From Phycisphaerae bacterium (GTDB lineage: Bacteria > Planctomycetota > Phycisphaerae > SM23-33), in NCBI GenBank assembly GCA_009783465.1, contig WRDM01000003.1, forward strand, positions 1 to 64,000: 64,000 nucleotides of DNA, given 5' to 3'. Shown one piece after another: positions 25,337-33,898 of the stretch. Both the position numbers and the translations under genes were made by a program. The notes under the pieces were generated by a model. That model worked only from the letters and a program-made list of their open reading frames with translations, was not told the origin of the DNA and did no database searches. How positions within the stretch are numbered: the first letter of the stretch is position 1; each line of letters begins with the position of its first letter.

Positions 25337-25361
25337 AACGATTCGGAATTTCCGAATCGTT
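25337..25361. promoter_or_regulatory. perfect 25-base palindrome, operator or terminator candidate
   Basis: AACGATTCGGAA, one central T, and TTCCGAATCGTT make perfect dyad symmetry. It lies between divergent genes about 85 bases before the plus-strand start, where a regulator site would be expected. No T-run follows, which argues against a simple terminator. Confidence 0.5.
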
Positions 25362-25433
25362 CAATGTGAAAGTTCGTGGGATGTGATCAGGAACATTGGG
25401 CACTACAACCTCGACGCGATTCTCGCTGTCGGG

Positions 25434-25439
25434 TACACT
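25434..25439 (+). promoter_or_regulatory. -10-like box for the URO-D-like gene (leaderless candidate)
   Basis: TACACT ends 7 nt before the ATG at 25447, so the transcript would start at the start codon. The -35 region is only weakly matched (TCGACG). Confidence 0.4.
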
Positions 25440-25446
25440 GTCACAC

Positions 25447-26508
25447 ATGGTATCTTCGGAAAATATCATGGCCGCGATATTGATGGGCGCCTACGCCAAC
25501 CCGGCTGTGCATAACATTTTTTACTCCGGCTCAGGCCGGGCGACCGCCTGTGAACGACTGAACGCCTTGCCGCACTGGGATTGGTGGCCCTGGCCAGTGC
25601 AAGGCGTCGAGGGCGGCGGCACGACGCTATTTCCGCTCTCGCTGGGCTGCCCGCCGCGACGGACCAGCGAAGGCCGAGAGTGGATCGCACCCTGCATTGG
25701 CGAGCCGTCGCAAGCCCGCGCGTTGCGAATGCCCGATATTTACGAAGGCAGGACCGGCGCGGTGCTTCGCAACCTCCAGCAGGCCGCCGACGCGACGCCG
25801 CCGTGCCGACAACTCGGCCCCGTGGACGTGCAAAGCCCCCTCGGTATCGCCGAACTCCTATGGGACGAGTCGTTCTACCTCGCCCTGATCGAAGCCCCCG
25901 CCGCCGTCCATGTACTACTGAACAACATCACCGAATTCCTCATCGCGTTCCTCCGCGAATACCAACGCCTCGCCGGCGAGCGGCTCATGCCCGTTGCCTG
26001 GCCACCGATCTGGGCGACAGGCCGGGGCACCATGATCGCCGACGACACCATGAGCCTCGTCTCCCCCGCCATGCACGCCGAATTCAGCCTGCCCTACCTC
26101 AACCGAATCGCCGACGCATGCGGCCCCGTCTACTATCACTCCTGCACATGGCGAAAACCACACTTCGACAACATCCACCAACTCCGCCACGTCGCCGCCT
26201 ACAACTGGAACCCGGGAAACAGTGACGACTCCGCGGACATCATGCGCGAATTCGCAGGCAAGGCCGTCCTCGCCCCACACGTCGTCCTCAACATGCACAA
26301 AGACAACGACGTGCTGGCATTAAATCATCAACCACCGTTCGCCGACGAATGCATGTTCCTCGAATATCTTATAGATTCTGTACCGTCAAACGGCTGCGCC
26401 TACTTCGCCTTCACGAATATGGTCGAGAATAAACAACAGATCGAAAAAATATATGATTTGTTCGACAAACGTGGCTGGAGTCCAGAACAACGGTTGGCAA
26501 AAATATAG
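25447..26508 (+). CDS. uroporphyrinogen-decarboxylase-family-like protein
   Basis: The 353-aa product has the layout of the URO-D/corrinoid methyltransferase superfamily. 'ERLNALPHWDWWPW' is near residue 35-48. 'GPVDVQSPLGIAELLWDESF' and 'DDTMSLVSPAMHAEFSLPYL' lie in the middle. Then come 'GPVYYHSCTW' (metal-site-like H.C) and 'LAPHVVLNMHKDN' near the end. These enzymes decarboxylate uroporphyrinogen or move methyl groups to and from corrinoids. The classical substrate arginines are not obvious, so a methyltransferase-like or sensing role is more likely than haem synthesis. It stands alone. Confidence 0.6.
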   Translation: MVSSENIMAAILMGAYANPAVHNIFYSGSGRATACERLNALPHWDWWPWPVQGVEGGGTTLFPLSLGCPPRRTSEGREWIAPCIGEPSQARALRMPDIYEGRTGAVLRNLQQAADATPPCRQLGPVDVQSPLGIAELLWDESFYLALIEAPAAVHVLLNNITEFLIAFLREYQRLAGERLMPVAWPPIWATGRGTMIADDTMSLVSPAMHAEFSLPYLNRIADACGPVYYHSCTWRKPHFDNIHQLRHVAAYNWNPGNSDDSADIMREFAGKAVLAPHVVLNMHKDNDVLALNHQPPFADECMFLEYLIDSVPSNGCAYFAFTNMVENKQQIEKIYDLFDKRGWSPEQRLAKI

Positions 26509-26599
26509 AGTAATTTAATGTGAATCATCATCCCGTTCATGTCTATCTAGAAAGTATGTTTGGTTTTCGCGGTCGAGAACTGCAAAGTGGCCTCCACGG

Positions 26600-26956
26600 T
26601 CCCGCGTGGAAGCGGCGGCCCACAGCCCCAACGGGGCGTATTGGGTAGCCCCTTGCTTCGCTCTGCGAGCTACGCAGGGTGAGCGGTACTCCGCGAACCC
26701 TGGGTGCGAAAACGTTTGCGGAATTCTTTCATCATGCCTGACGCCACTGGCCGAGGTCACACCGTCGCGTGAGTACGGCCTCGAACAGCTCGCACGTTCC
26801 CCTGTTCGTGTCGTTCGAATCCGTACTCGCAAGATGGTACGCCTTCGGCCAGTGGCGTCAGGCATGAAAAACTTAAAAACTCCCGAAAACCCAGGGTTCG
26901 CCCGGGTACGGGCTCACCCTGCATAGCTCGCAGAGCGAAGCAGGGGGCTACCCAAG
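26600..26956. repeat. composite palindromic repeat family C, copy 2
   Basis: The outer arms contain CAGCCCCAACGGGGCGTATT and the partner 'CACCCCTTCGGGGCT'. Next inward lie 'GGGTGAGCGGTACTCCGCGA' and 'GGTTCGCCCGGGTACGGGCT'. The inner pair is TGCCTGACGCCACTGGCCG at 26735 and its complement ending at 26864. It fills most of the 515-base gap between genes. Confidence 0.85.
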
Positions 26957-27023
26957 GCACCCCTTCGGGGCTAAGACAGGCGCCGCCAAAACACATATCG
27001 TGCTGGAAACCTTGATCACATCC

Positions 27024-28004
27024 TCACGGAATGGTAATCGTAACCGTTCGTTCCTGACCGTTTTGACCGTCATATACATGCACGGAACCGTCTTCGAGGG
27101 CCAGCCAGAATCCATCAGTGGATGTCCCGCTGCCGATGATATTATCGTGAAGCAACGTTGCGAGTTTAACCGGCTGCCTATCCGGTCCAATGCGAAATAC
27201 ACGACCCTCTTCCGTAACGGCAAATATCGTATCCCCCACAACGGATCCGCGACAGATCTCGCCATCCAGCGCGATGGAATGATCTCCGATAAGAATATTG
27301 TGTTTTTCGCGGTAAACAGGGACATCGTTCAAAACGCCGATCAGCAGTTCGGGAGGCTGAGTGTCATTGATCCTGGTCAACGTCCACTCTTGAGAATCGC
27401 TCCGGTGAACGGCCATCAATCCTACCCGCATAGACGCCAGGATCTTGTTGTCATTGGCAAATGCCATGCTGATCGCTGGTTTTTCAACATTCAGGACGGA
27501 CGCATTCGCATGTACCAAATCAACAATGGCAAAAAAGTATTTGTCGTTGTCAACATCGTATCCTGTAACGGCAACGAGACTTCGTTTTGCGTCAAACGCC
27601 CATGCTGGTCTCTGTAGATATCCTTCTTTCCGCCAAACCAGCCGACATGTCCCATCCATCGGATTAATCGCATAAACACCATCAAGCGTCAACAGTATAT
27701 ATTCTCGCAATGTCGCGGACCATTCCACGTGACGGGCGCTTCCATCCGGGCTGTTCGTGCTACCGGCTTTTCCGTCCTGCTGCCAGAATACCGTGGCCTT
27801 CGGATATTTCGGATAGTGTTTAAAGAGGGAAGCCGCATCGCGATATCCGATCGTTGTCATACCGGCAAACATATTGGGATTGTCAAAATGGTGAATCGCC
27901 GTTCGTGTCACCAGCTTCGCATCCGGTTCTGAACAGCCGCCATCGACGACGAAAAGACCCAGGGACAGTATGAAGACGAACCTATGCCGTTTTATCGCGT
28001 TCAT
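27024..28004 (-). CDS. hypothetical lipoprotein, possible beta-propeller
   Basis: The 326-aa product starts with a basic region and a hydrophobic segment ending 'LFVVDGGC', a possible lipobox (cysteine near residue 23). The body is a chain of short beta strands with loops such as 'GVYAINPMDGTCRLVWRKEG', 'SLVAVTGYDVDNDKYFF' and 'GRVFRIGPDRQPVKLATLLH', which suggests a propeller of blade-like repeats. GC is lower than its neighbours. AGGAG at 8 nt before the ATG at 28004 supports the start. The function is unknown. Confidence 0.6.
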   Translation of the reverse strand: MNAIKRHRFVFILSLGLFVVDGGCSEPDAKLVTRTAIHHFDNPNMFAGMTTIGYRDAASLFKHYPKYPKATVFWQQDGKAGSTNSPDGSARHVEWSATLREYILLTLDGVYAINPMDGTCRLVWRKEGYLQRPAWAFDAKRSLVAVTGYDVDNDKYFFAIVDLVHANASVLNVEKPAISMAFANDNKILASMRVGLMAVHRSDSQEWTLTRINDTQPPELLIGVLNDVPVYREKHNILIGDHSIALDGEICRGSVVGDTIFAVTEEGRVFRIGPDRQPVKLATLLHDNIIGSGTSTDGFWLALEDGSVHVYDGQNGQERTVTITIP

Positions 28005-28048
28005 CGCGCTACTCCTGGTGATGTTTTGTATACTCATTCTTTATTCTT

Positions 28049-28693
28049 TCATAGAAACCCATTCTCTCGCAGTTTGTCCATGGTCAGCCCGCCGCCGTCA
28101 CGGAGCGGGCCTGCTTTCAGGCATTTCAGTACATATTTGCCGATGACGTCGGTTTCGATGTTGACCTCGTCGCCGACGCGCAACTGGCCCAGCGTGGTTT
28201 CGCGGAGTGTTGTGGGGATGATGGCCACGCCGAAGCCGTCGCGGCGGGCGGCGGTGAGCGTCAGCGACACGCCGTGGATGGCGATGCTGCCTTTGACGAC
28301 CATGAGGTCGGTCAGGTCGGCCCCAGCGGTGAACTCCAGTTCGCGCGACGCGCCGTCGCGGACGCGCGAAAGCCTCGCCAGGCCGTCCACATGGCCTTGC
28401 ACCAGATGGCCGTCCAGGCCGTCGCCGAGGCGCAACGCGGGTTCAAGATTCACCCGCGCCTGCCGTGTCAGCCCGCCCAGCGTGGTTCGCGAAAGCGTCT
28501 CGTGGATTACGTCGAAAACTCCCACGCCCTCCCGCACCGCCGACGCCGTCAGGCAGACGCCGTCCACGGCCACGCTGTCCCCCACGCGAAGCCCCGCCGC
28601 CAGCGGCCCCAACGAAATCGCCACCCGCCGCCCACACCGGGCCGACTCCACGCCCTCGACACAACCCACATGACGAATAATGCCTGTAAACAT
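28049..28693 (-). CDS. ribE: riboflavin synthase, alpha subunit
   Basis: The enzyme dismutates two 6,7-dimethyl-8-ribityllumazine molecules to riboflavin. The 214-aa product has the two tandem lumazine-binding domains. The first has 'MFTGIIRHVG' and 'VGDSVAVDGVCLTA' (residues about 37-50). The second has 'GHLVQGHVDG' and 'VKGSIAIHGVSLTL' (near 130-145). The final 'VNIETDVIGKYVLK' is also conserved. Length and motif order match the family. No other riboflavin gene is adjacent, and no FMN riboswitch is seen upstream. Confidence 0.96.
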   Translation of the reverse strand: MFTGIIRHVGCVEGVESARCGRRVAISLGPLAAGLRVGDSVAVDGVCLTASAVREGVGVFDVIHETLSRTTLGGLTRQARVNLEPALRLGDGLDGHLVQGHVDGLARLSRVRDGASRELEFTAGADLTDLMVVKGSIAIHGVSLTLTAARRDGFGVAIIPTTLRETTLGQLRVGDEVNIETDVIGKYVLKCLKAGPLRDGGGLTMDKLRENGFL

Positions 28694-28699
28694 GGGGAT

Positions 28700-28728
28700 A
28701 TCGTAAGGGCAGCAGCGACAAGTGACAA
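28700..28728 (-). promoter_or_regulatory. promoter of ribE (leaderless candidate)
   Basis: On the minus strand TTGTCA, a 17-nt spacer and TACGAT end 6 nt before the ribE ATG. The predicted transcript begins at about the start codon. Confidence 0.55.
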
Positions 28729-28755
28729 GCGGCAAGTGACAAGAGATAGAAACGA

Positions 28756-28935
28756 AAGCCACTAGCCACAAGCCACAAGGGTTTTCGCCACAACATGGTA
28801 AAATCACACCTCCCATTCGAGAGAGGGGTCTCGATGCTCCGCAGACTCGTGGCTCGGTGTTACATGTGCACACCGGCAGTATGTCCTGGTTTATGACAAA
28901 TCGCGCCACACCTGGTGGCTTGTGGCTGATGGCTT
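28756..28935. repeat. inverted repeat with AGCCACTAGCCACAAGCC-type ends
   Basis: 'AGCCACTAGCCACAAGCCAC' at about 28758 pairs imperfectly with 'GTGGCTTGTGGCTGATGGCT' near 28917-28936. The enclosed DNA shows no open frame of interest. It lies in the 300-base gap between ribE and the phasin-like gene. Confidence 0.6.
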
Positions 28936-28996
28936 CTTTTTTGCGGCGGGTGCGTACAATTCATCATGGATTCAACATCGAAAAACGGGAGACGGC

Positions 28997-29320
28997 ATGT
29001 TTGAGACATTGGACAAGATGATGTCGGCGGGGTTTGGGGCGTTGACGATGACTCGCGAGAAGGCTGAGCAGTTGTTCGACGATGCCGTCAAACGCGGGCG
29101 GCAGCAGCGAGGCGATCAGAAAAAGTTCGTGGACGACGTGATGGACTCGGCCACGCGGGCGCGGAACAATCTGGAGGAGATGATCGACAAGCAGATTCGT
29201 TCGACGCTGGCGTCGCTGAATCTGCCGTCGCGCGAGGATCTGGCCCGCGTCGAAGCCAAACTCGACGCCCTGCTGGAGTGTTGTCCGGAATCGACCGTGG
29301 CCGGCGCGAAAAACGATTGA
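28997..29320 (+). CDS. phasin-like / coiled-coil protein
   Basis: The 107-aa product is almost fully helical and charged. The core 'GFGALTMTREKAEQLFDDAV' followed by 'RGDQKKFVDDVMDSATRARN' is the pattern of poly(3-hydroxyalkanoate) granule-associated or phasin-like proteins ('G....ltrEka..l.deLv.rGe....e...l...l'). The C-terminal 'LPSREDLARVEAKLDALL' is the typical closing helix. GGGAG at 6 nt supports the ATG. The kinase-like UbiB gene follows, and such pairs occur in other bacteria. Confidence 0.75.
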   Translation: MFETLDKMMSAGFGALTMTREKAEQLFDDAVKRGRQQRGDQKKFVDDVMDSATRARNNLEEMIDKQIRSTLASLNLPSREDLARVEAKLDALLECCPESTVAGAKND

Positions 29321-29336
29321 GGAAACGGCGGCGTTT

Positions 29337-29516
29337 TTTACCACTGAGGCACAGAGGATACAGCGAAGTAGACTTTCGGCCTCGAAAGACGTTTCGCGGT
29401 ACACGACATCCTGCAGCGCAAAGAGGCAAGCCATCGCGAGAGATTTGCACGCTGCCCAGTGCCACTCTCTGTGATCCTCTGTGCCTCTGTGGTAAAAAAC
29501 GCCGCCCTCGAAAACC
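29337..29516. repeat. inverted repeat (ACAGAGGCACAGAGG type) with nested family B core
   Basis: 'TTACCACTGAGGCACAGAGG' at 29338 pairs with 'CCTCTGTGCCTCTGTGGTAA' near 29493-29512. Inside it is the family B core 'CTGCAGCGCAAAGAGGCAAG' at 29410. Related one-sided pieces occur at 31225 and 33717. Confidence 0.8.
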
Positions 29517-29520
29517 ATCA

Positions 29521-31212
29521 ATGAAACTTCGCCATTTTCGTTTCGGCAGGACCATCAAGCACCTGCGGCGGTATCATCATATCGCGCGGGTGCTGATGAA
29601 ACATGGGCTTGGCGAGTTGGCGGGCGGGCTGCGGCACCGCGTGTCGCTGCGGATTCGCACGGGCGTGACGCTCAAGCAGCCGATGCGAAACGGGCTTTCC
29701 CGCCCACAACGTCTTCGGCTGGCGTTGGAGGAGCTTGGACCGACGTTTGTCAAATTCGGGCAATTGCTCAGCACGAGGCCGGACCTGCTTCGGCCGGATT
29801 ACATCGAGGAGCTCGAAAAACTTCAGGACCAGGTGCCGCCGGAGGACTTCGACCGCGTGCGAACGGACATGGAATCGCAACTGGGAGGCCCGCTGGAGGA
29901 TTTTTTTCCGCAACTCGACGCCCAGCCGATCGCCGCGGGCAGCATCGCGCAGGTATATCGCGCGACGACGCGTGACGGCCGAATCGCCGCCGTGAAAGTC
30001 CGCCGCCCCGGCATCGTGCACGTCATTCGCACGGAATGCGAAATTCTCGAAGGGTTCGCCGGGCTGGTGAATTCGACGATGGAGGACACGCACGGGATCG
30101 ACCCGGTGCGTGTGATTCGCGAGTTCACGCAGGCCGTCACGCGGGAAGTGGATTTCCAGAACGAACTGGCCAATTTGCGGCAATTCCGGCGGAATTTCCG
30201 CGACGACGCGACTGTGCACATCCCCAGGCCTTACGAGGACTACTGCCGCGACGGCATCATCACGATGGAATTCATGCACGGCGTCAAGCCGACGGTGGCG
30301 GCCTCGCTGGCGGAGGCGGGGCTGGATCCGCAGGTCGTCGCGCGGACGGTCAGCGGGTTTATTTTGAAACAGATTTTCGATTTCGGATTTTTCCACACCG
30401 ATCCGCATCCGGGGAATTTGTTTGTCGAGGCGAACAACGTGGTGGCGGTGGTGGATTTCGGCCAGGCCGCCCGGCTGACGCGGAGCGATCGCGCGTTGCT
30501 GGGCGAGGTGATTTTGGCGGTGGTGGACGTCAGCGCGTCGCGGCTGGTGCGGGCGTTTGGGCACGGCGGCATGCTCGACGACACGCCCAGTCTGCCGGCC
30601 CTGACGCGTGAACTCGACGTCATGCTCGAAACCTATCACGATCTGCCGATGGGTGAAATTCCGTTTTCACACATCATGCACCAGACGTTCGCCATCATCC
30701 GCGAACACCGCGTGCATCCGCCGCCGGAATTCACCATGATGCTCAAAAGCCTCATGGTCAGCGAGTCGATGGCCCGCTCGCTGCACAGCGAGTTCACGCT
30801 GATCGAGCACCTTCGCCCATACGCGGCCCGGCTGCGATGCCGCCAGTTGGACCCGCGTCGCGTCGTGCGTCGCGGCTACGGTACGCTGCGCGACGTCGCG
30901 GGGCTGATGGAATCCCTGCCCGACGATGTCAGCACGATCGTCGAGAAACTCAAAACCGGCCAGGTCCGCATACACCTGGAGCACGAACATCTCGACAGCC
31001 TGGTGCGGATGCTGGACATCAGTTCCAACCGCGTCAGTTTCGGCATGGTGATCGCCGGGCTGCTGGTGGCGTCGAGTTTGCTCGTGCAGCGGCCCGAGGA
31101 ATTCATCATGGGCCTGGCCAGCCTGCAAACCTTCGGCATGATCGGCTACCTCCTGGCCGCCATCCTGGGCCTGTGGCTGGTGGTGTCGATCATCCGCAGC
31201 CGAAAAGTGTGA
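29521..31212 (+). CDS. UbiB/ABC1-family atypical kinase
   Basis: The product has 563 aa. The N-terminal segment 'LRLALEELGPTFVKFGQLLS' followed by 'TRPDLLRPDYIEELEKLQD' is the KxGQ motif region of UbiB proteins. 'PIAAGSIAQVYRATTRDGRI' with 'AAVKVRRPGI' forms the nucleotide site. 'FFHTDPHPGNLFVEANN' and 'VVDFGQAARL' carry the catalytic loop and metal site. Two membrane helices close the protein ('VIAGLLVASSLLV' and 'MIGYLLAAILGLWLVVSI'). Members support quinone synthesis or lipid handling; the role here is unclear because no ubi genes are nearby. The ATG at 29521 is the family start. Confidence 0.92.
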   Translation: MKLRHFRFGRTIKHLRRYHHIARVLMKHGLGELAGGLRHRVSLRIRTGVTLKQPMRNGLSRPQRLRLALEELGPTFVKFGQLLSTRPDLLRPDYIEELEKLQDQVPPEDFDRVRTDMESQLGGPLEDFFPQLDAQPIAAGSIAQVYRATTRDGRIAAVKVRRPGIVHVIRTECEILEGFAGLVNSTMEDTHGIDPVRVIREFTQAVTREVDFQNELANLRQFRRNFRDDATVHIPRPYEDYCRDGIITMEFMHGVKPTVAASLAEAGLDPQVVARTVSGFILKQIFDFGFFHTDPHPGNLFVEANNVVAVVDFGQAARLTRSDRALLGEVILAVVDVSASRLVRAFGHGGMLDDTPSLPALTRELDVMLETYHDLPMGEIPFSHIMHQTFAIIREHRVHPPPEFTMMLKSLMVSESMARSLHSEFTLIEHLRPYAARLRCRQLDPRRVVRRGYGTLRDVAGLMESLPDDVSTIVEKLKTGQVRIHLEHEHLDSLVRMLDISSNRVSFGMVIAGLLVASSLLVQRPEEFIMGLASLQTFGMIGYLLAAILGLWLVVSIIRSRKV

Positions 31213-31224
31213 GGGGACGTTTTT

Positions 31225-31350
31225 ACCACAGAGACACAGAAGATACAGAGACGTATACTTTTCGAACTCGAAAAACATTTCGCGACGGCTTGCCTCTTTG
31301 CGCTGTTACATGGTGTACAACGCAAAACGATCCTTGATATCAACCGTTTT
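31225..31350. repeat. repeat remnants (ACAGAG type and family B)
   Basis: 'TTTTACCACAGAGACACAGA' is followed at 31276 by 'GGCTTGCCTCTTTGCGCTGT' and an imperfect inverted partner near 31340. It lies between the ends of the convergent UbiB and small membrane protein genes. Confidence 0.6.
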
Positions 31351-31354
31351 GCGA

Positions 31355-31927
31355 CTACTGTTTTGGAATACGCGTCAGAATAACATCACGTATCTGGGCG
31401 GGGTTCAACACGCAACATTTATAGGATTTTCCCTGTCCGACGGCACGCACAGTGACTGCATTTTTTGTGATCTCCACACTGGATATTTGATCGTACGCTA
31501 TCTGAAATTCTACGACCCTGAGACCCCCCGGACGATCATACCCCTTTCCCGTCACCATCTCTTCATATACTTGGATCTCTGTTTTTTTGATACTTCGGAG
31601 AGTCAGTATCGGATAAATCAGTACACTGACGAGTATGAATGCGCCGCCCGCAAGCCATCCGACCGCTTCCTTGTCGAGGAGTTTCGCGTCGGCGATTCTC
31701 TCCTTTTCGATTTCCTGATTCGCCGCCATCGCGGCAGCGTCCGTTTCAACCATCTTCCGCGTCTCCCGGATGGTGTCTCGCACACCGGAAGCCTCGTTCC
31801 ATAAGTGAACCGCCGTACCGAAACACACGACGGAAACCACGACAATGAAAACGGCCATGACCACCCATGTGCGAGTGATTTCGGGGTTGCCTTTCCCGTT
31901 TCCTGCGATCAGCAGCTTGCCCATCAT
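31355..31927 (-). CDS. small two-helix membrane protein of unknown function
   Basis: The 190-aa product has two membrane segments: residues about 21-43 ('WVVMAVFIVVVSVVCFGTAV') and about 88-106 ('AVGWLAGGAFILVSVLIYPI'). Between them is a charged coiled coil rich in Glu/Lys/Ala. The C-terminal 80 residues are beta-rich with 'VEFQIAYDQISSVEITKNAV', which resembles a PH-like membrane-associated module. AAGGAGAAGG before the ATG pair supports this start. The leader upstream carries a hairpin with a T-run (31973-31998) and a nested stem (32069-32155). The function is unknown. Confidence 0.6.
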   Translation of the reverse strand: MMGKLLIAGNGKGNPEITRTWVVMAVFIVVVSVVCFGTAVHLWNEASGVRDTIRETRKMVETDAAAMAANQEIEKERIADAKLLDKEAVGWLAGGAFILVSVLIYPILTLRSIKKTEIQVYEEMVTGKGYDRPGGLRVVEFQIAYDQISSVEITKNAVTVRAVGQGKSYKCCVLNPAQIRDVILTRIPKQ

Positions 31928-31972
31928 GACCTTCTCCTTTTCCAGGCCCGTTCTTGCGAGGGCTTCAAAATG

Positions 31973-31998
31973 AAAAACCCTGTCCGACGTGGACAGGG
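31973..31998 (-). terminator. intrinsic terminator-type hairpin in the leader of the membrane-protein gene
   Basis: On the minus strand CCCTGTCC, a 5-nt loop and GGACAGGG are followed directly by TTTTT. It lies 46 nt before the ATG at 31927, so it could end readthrough from upstream or act as an attenuator. Confidence 0.65.
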
Positions 31999-32068
31999 CG
32001 ATCCGAACCATCATTGACGTGGGGGCGGCGCGTAAAAGGGACGCCGCCGTATGCGTCTGCCTCAAGGC

Positions 32069-32155
32069 TCGCCAAAGCCCGTGCCTGAACACAACAACAG
32101 CATCCCAGGAGGGACGCTTTGCGAACAGGCACGGGAACACAGGAAACCTTGGCGA
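32069..32155. other. nested three-stem inverted structure, candidate structured RNA or repeat
   Basis: TCGCCAA (32069) pairs with TTGGCGA (32149), CCCGTGCCTG (32078) with CAGGCACGGG (32126), and AGCATCCC (32099) with GGGACGCT (32111, one G-U pair). The three stems are nested and almost perfect. No protein is encoded. It could be a dispersed palindrome or the leader RNA of the minus-strand membrane-protein gene. Confidence 0.6.
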
Positions 32156-32402
32156 TTTTGAGGCATTCCCAAAGAATATAACGCCATCGTCACAGCGGCG
32201 TATTTGTCAGCAACAGATTCAGGCGATCTCCTGCACAAGTAAACCAATCCGGCGTAGCCGGACGTGGATCATATCACCACAAGCACATTCTATCCCATGG
32301 TTCAGGCCCCCGGCAAGCCCTTGCCCGAGGTAAACGTATTCTCGTGACACGGGTACTTCAGCCAGGGCAATTGCATGTATTTTCCTCTTTTTTCACGAGA
32401 TA

Positions 32403-32536
32403 CATGTTCAGGCGCCGCCGGCCGCAGGCCCTGCCAGTTTGCGTTGTAGATCGTTGTGGCAGGCAAAGCGTTCAGTCGCTCACACCGTTTTACAACGCAA
32501 AATGGCAGGGCCTGCGGCCAGTGGCGCCTGAACATG
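32403..32536. repeat. palindromic repeat family A, copy 2
   Basis: Outer arms CATGTTCAGGCGCC and its complement enclose 'GCCGCAGGCCCTGCCAGTTT' and the inverted 'AATGGCAGGGCCTGCGGCCA'. The central region repeats the 'GTTCAGTCGCTCACACC' strand of copy 1 in the opposite orientation. Confidence 0.85.
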
Positions 32537-32650
32537 AAAGCCCGTGCGAACCAGGGATGTACATACGTTTACCCCAGCTTCGCCCACAAGACATTGATTT
32601 TTCCCCGCCGCGCGGGTACGCTCCGGCCAATCTATTTCAAGGAGAACGTC

Positions 32651-33703
32651 ATGGCCTTTGTTCGTCATCCGAATAATCCGTTGCTGAGTCCGAGCGACGT
32701 CAACCCGACGCGCGGCGATCTGGAGATTCTTTGCACATTCAATCCCGGCGCGGTGCGGTTTGGCGGGGAGATTCTGCTGCTGGTGCGCGTCGCGGAGAAG
32801 CCCGTCGCCACCGACGACAACGAATTGGCCACCTGTTTCTTCGATCCCGCCAGGGGCGAGTTGGTCGTCCTGCGAATCAACAAGAAGGATCCCGACCTGG
32901 TGTACGACGACCCGCGCGTGTTCACGTACAAAAAGCAGGGCTACCTGACGAGCGTGTCGCATCTTCGGTTGGCCCGCAGCCGCGACGGCGGCAAGACGTT
33001 CACCTTCGACGACGCGCCCGCGATGGCGCCGGACTGCCCGGACGAGATGTTCGGCCTGGAGGACGCCCGCATCACGCTCGTCGAGGGGCGGTATTACATC
33101 AATTATTCCGCCATCAGCACGCGCGGCGTGGCGACGCGGCTGGCGGTGACCGACGATTTCAAGACGTTCACGAAGCTCGGCACGATGTTCACGACGAACA
33201 ATAAGGACATCGCGATTTTCCCCGAGCGCGTGCGTGGGCAGTTCGTCTGCCGGCATCGGCCCGACGGCGGCATGTTCAACAAGCCCTCGATCTGGACGGC
33301 CTGGTCGCCGGACATGATCCACTGGGGGCAGCACGAAATGACGCTCACCTGCACGCCGGGCACGTGGGAAGGCAGTCGAATCGGCTGCGGCGCCCCGCCG
33401 ATCAAAACCCCCGAAGGCTGGCTGGAAATCTACCACGCCGCCGACGCCAACGGCCGATACTGCCTGGGCTCGATGCTCTCGGACCTCGACCGCCCCGAGA
33501 AGGTGATTTGCCGTTCCAGCCGCCCGGTGCTCGAACCGACGACCGACTACGAAACGATCGGCCTGTACAAAAACGCCATCTTCTCCAACGGCCTGGTGGT
33601 CGACGACGACGGCGTGATGACCGTCTACTACGGCGCCGCCGACCGCGTCGTCGCCGCCGCTTCGTGCAAACTCACCGACATGATCGCCGCGGCGAAGCGG
33701 TGA
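32651..33703 (+). CDS. glycoside phosphorylase/hydrolase, GH130 family
   Basis: GH130 enzymes phosphorolyse beta-1,4- or beta-1,2-mannosidic bonds. The 350-aa product is a five-bladed propeller protein. It opens 'HPNNPLLSPSDVNP' (family: R..aNPil.p..v.p), then has 'CTFNPGAVRFGGEILLLVRV' and 'MFGLEDARITLVEGRYYINY' (the 'EDPRi' block that holds the proton-relaying Asp). 'GCGAPPIKTPEGWLEIYHAA' and 'YYGAADRVVAAASCKL' close the blades. There is no signal peptide, so it is cytoplasmic. AAGGAG at 7 nt supports the ATG. It could cooperate with the GH38 mannosidase of this window in mannan or mannoside use. Confidence 0.88.
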   Translation: MAFVRHPNNPLLSPSDVNPTRGDLEILCTFNPGAVRFGGEILLLVRVAEKPVATDDNELATCFFDPARGELVVLRINKKDPDLVYDDPRVFTYKKQGYLTSVSHLRLARSRDGGKTFTFDDAPAMAPDCPDEMFGLEDARITLVEGRYYINYSAISTRGVATRLAVTDDFKTFTKLGTMFTTNNKDIAIFPERVRGQFVCRHRPDGGMFNKPSIWTAWSPDMIHWGQHEMTLTCTPGTWEGSRIGCGAPPIKTPEGWLEIYHAADANGRYCLGSMLSDLDRPEKVICRSSRPVLEPTTDYETIGLYKNAIFSNGLVVDDDGVMTVYYGAADRVVAAASCKLTDMIAAAKR

Positions 33704-33716
33704 GTGGACGCGAGTT

Positions 33717-33877
33717 TTTACCACAGAGACACAGAGAACACAGAGAAAGACACACGATATTCGTAAAATGTTTCGCAGTGACTTGCCGGTTTGTGCTGTA
33801 GGGTGTTGTAAAAGCAAAACGTTTTTTGTTCCACAACATCCTACAGTGCAAACCGGCAAGCCATTACGGAACATTTC
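33717..33877. repeat. ACAGAG-type repeat plus family B palindrome
   Basis: After 'TTTTACCACAGAGACACAGA' there is a palindrome from about 33765: 'TTGCCGGTTTGTGCTGTAGG' pairs with 'CCTACAGTGCAAACCGGCAA'. The AT-rich centre is CAAAACGTTTTTTG. Confidence 0.75.
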
Positions 33878-33898
33878 ACGACTACCCCAGGGTGCACC

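Larger units (their letters stand above)
25130..25446. other. intergenic region between divergent genes
   Basis: This 317-base gap holds no convincing gene. It contains a perfect palindrome (25337-25361) and a -10-like box just before the next ATG. The remaining DNA is AT-richer than the genome average and probably carries both divergent promoters. Confidence 0.5.

Noticed and set aside
28049-28996. FMN riboswitch upstream of ribE
   Set aside because: The -10 box lies next to the start codon, leaving no room for a leader, and no RFN-element motifs were seen.
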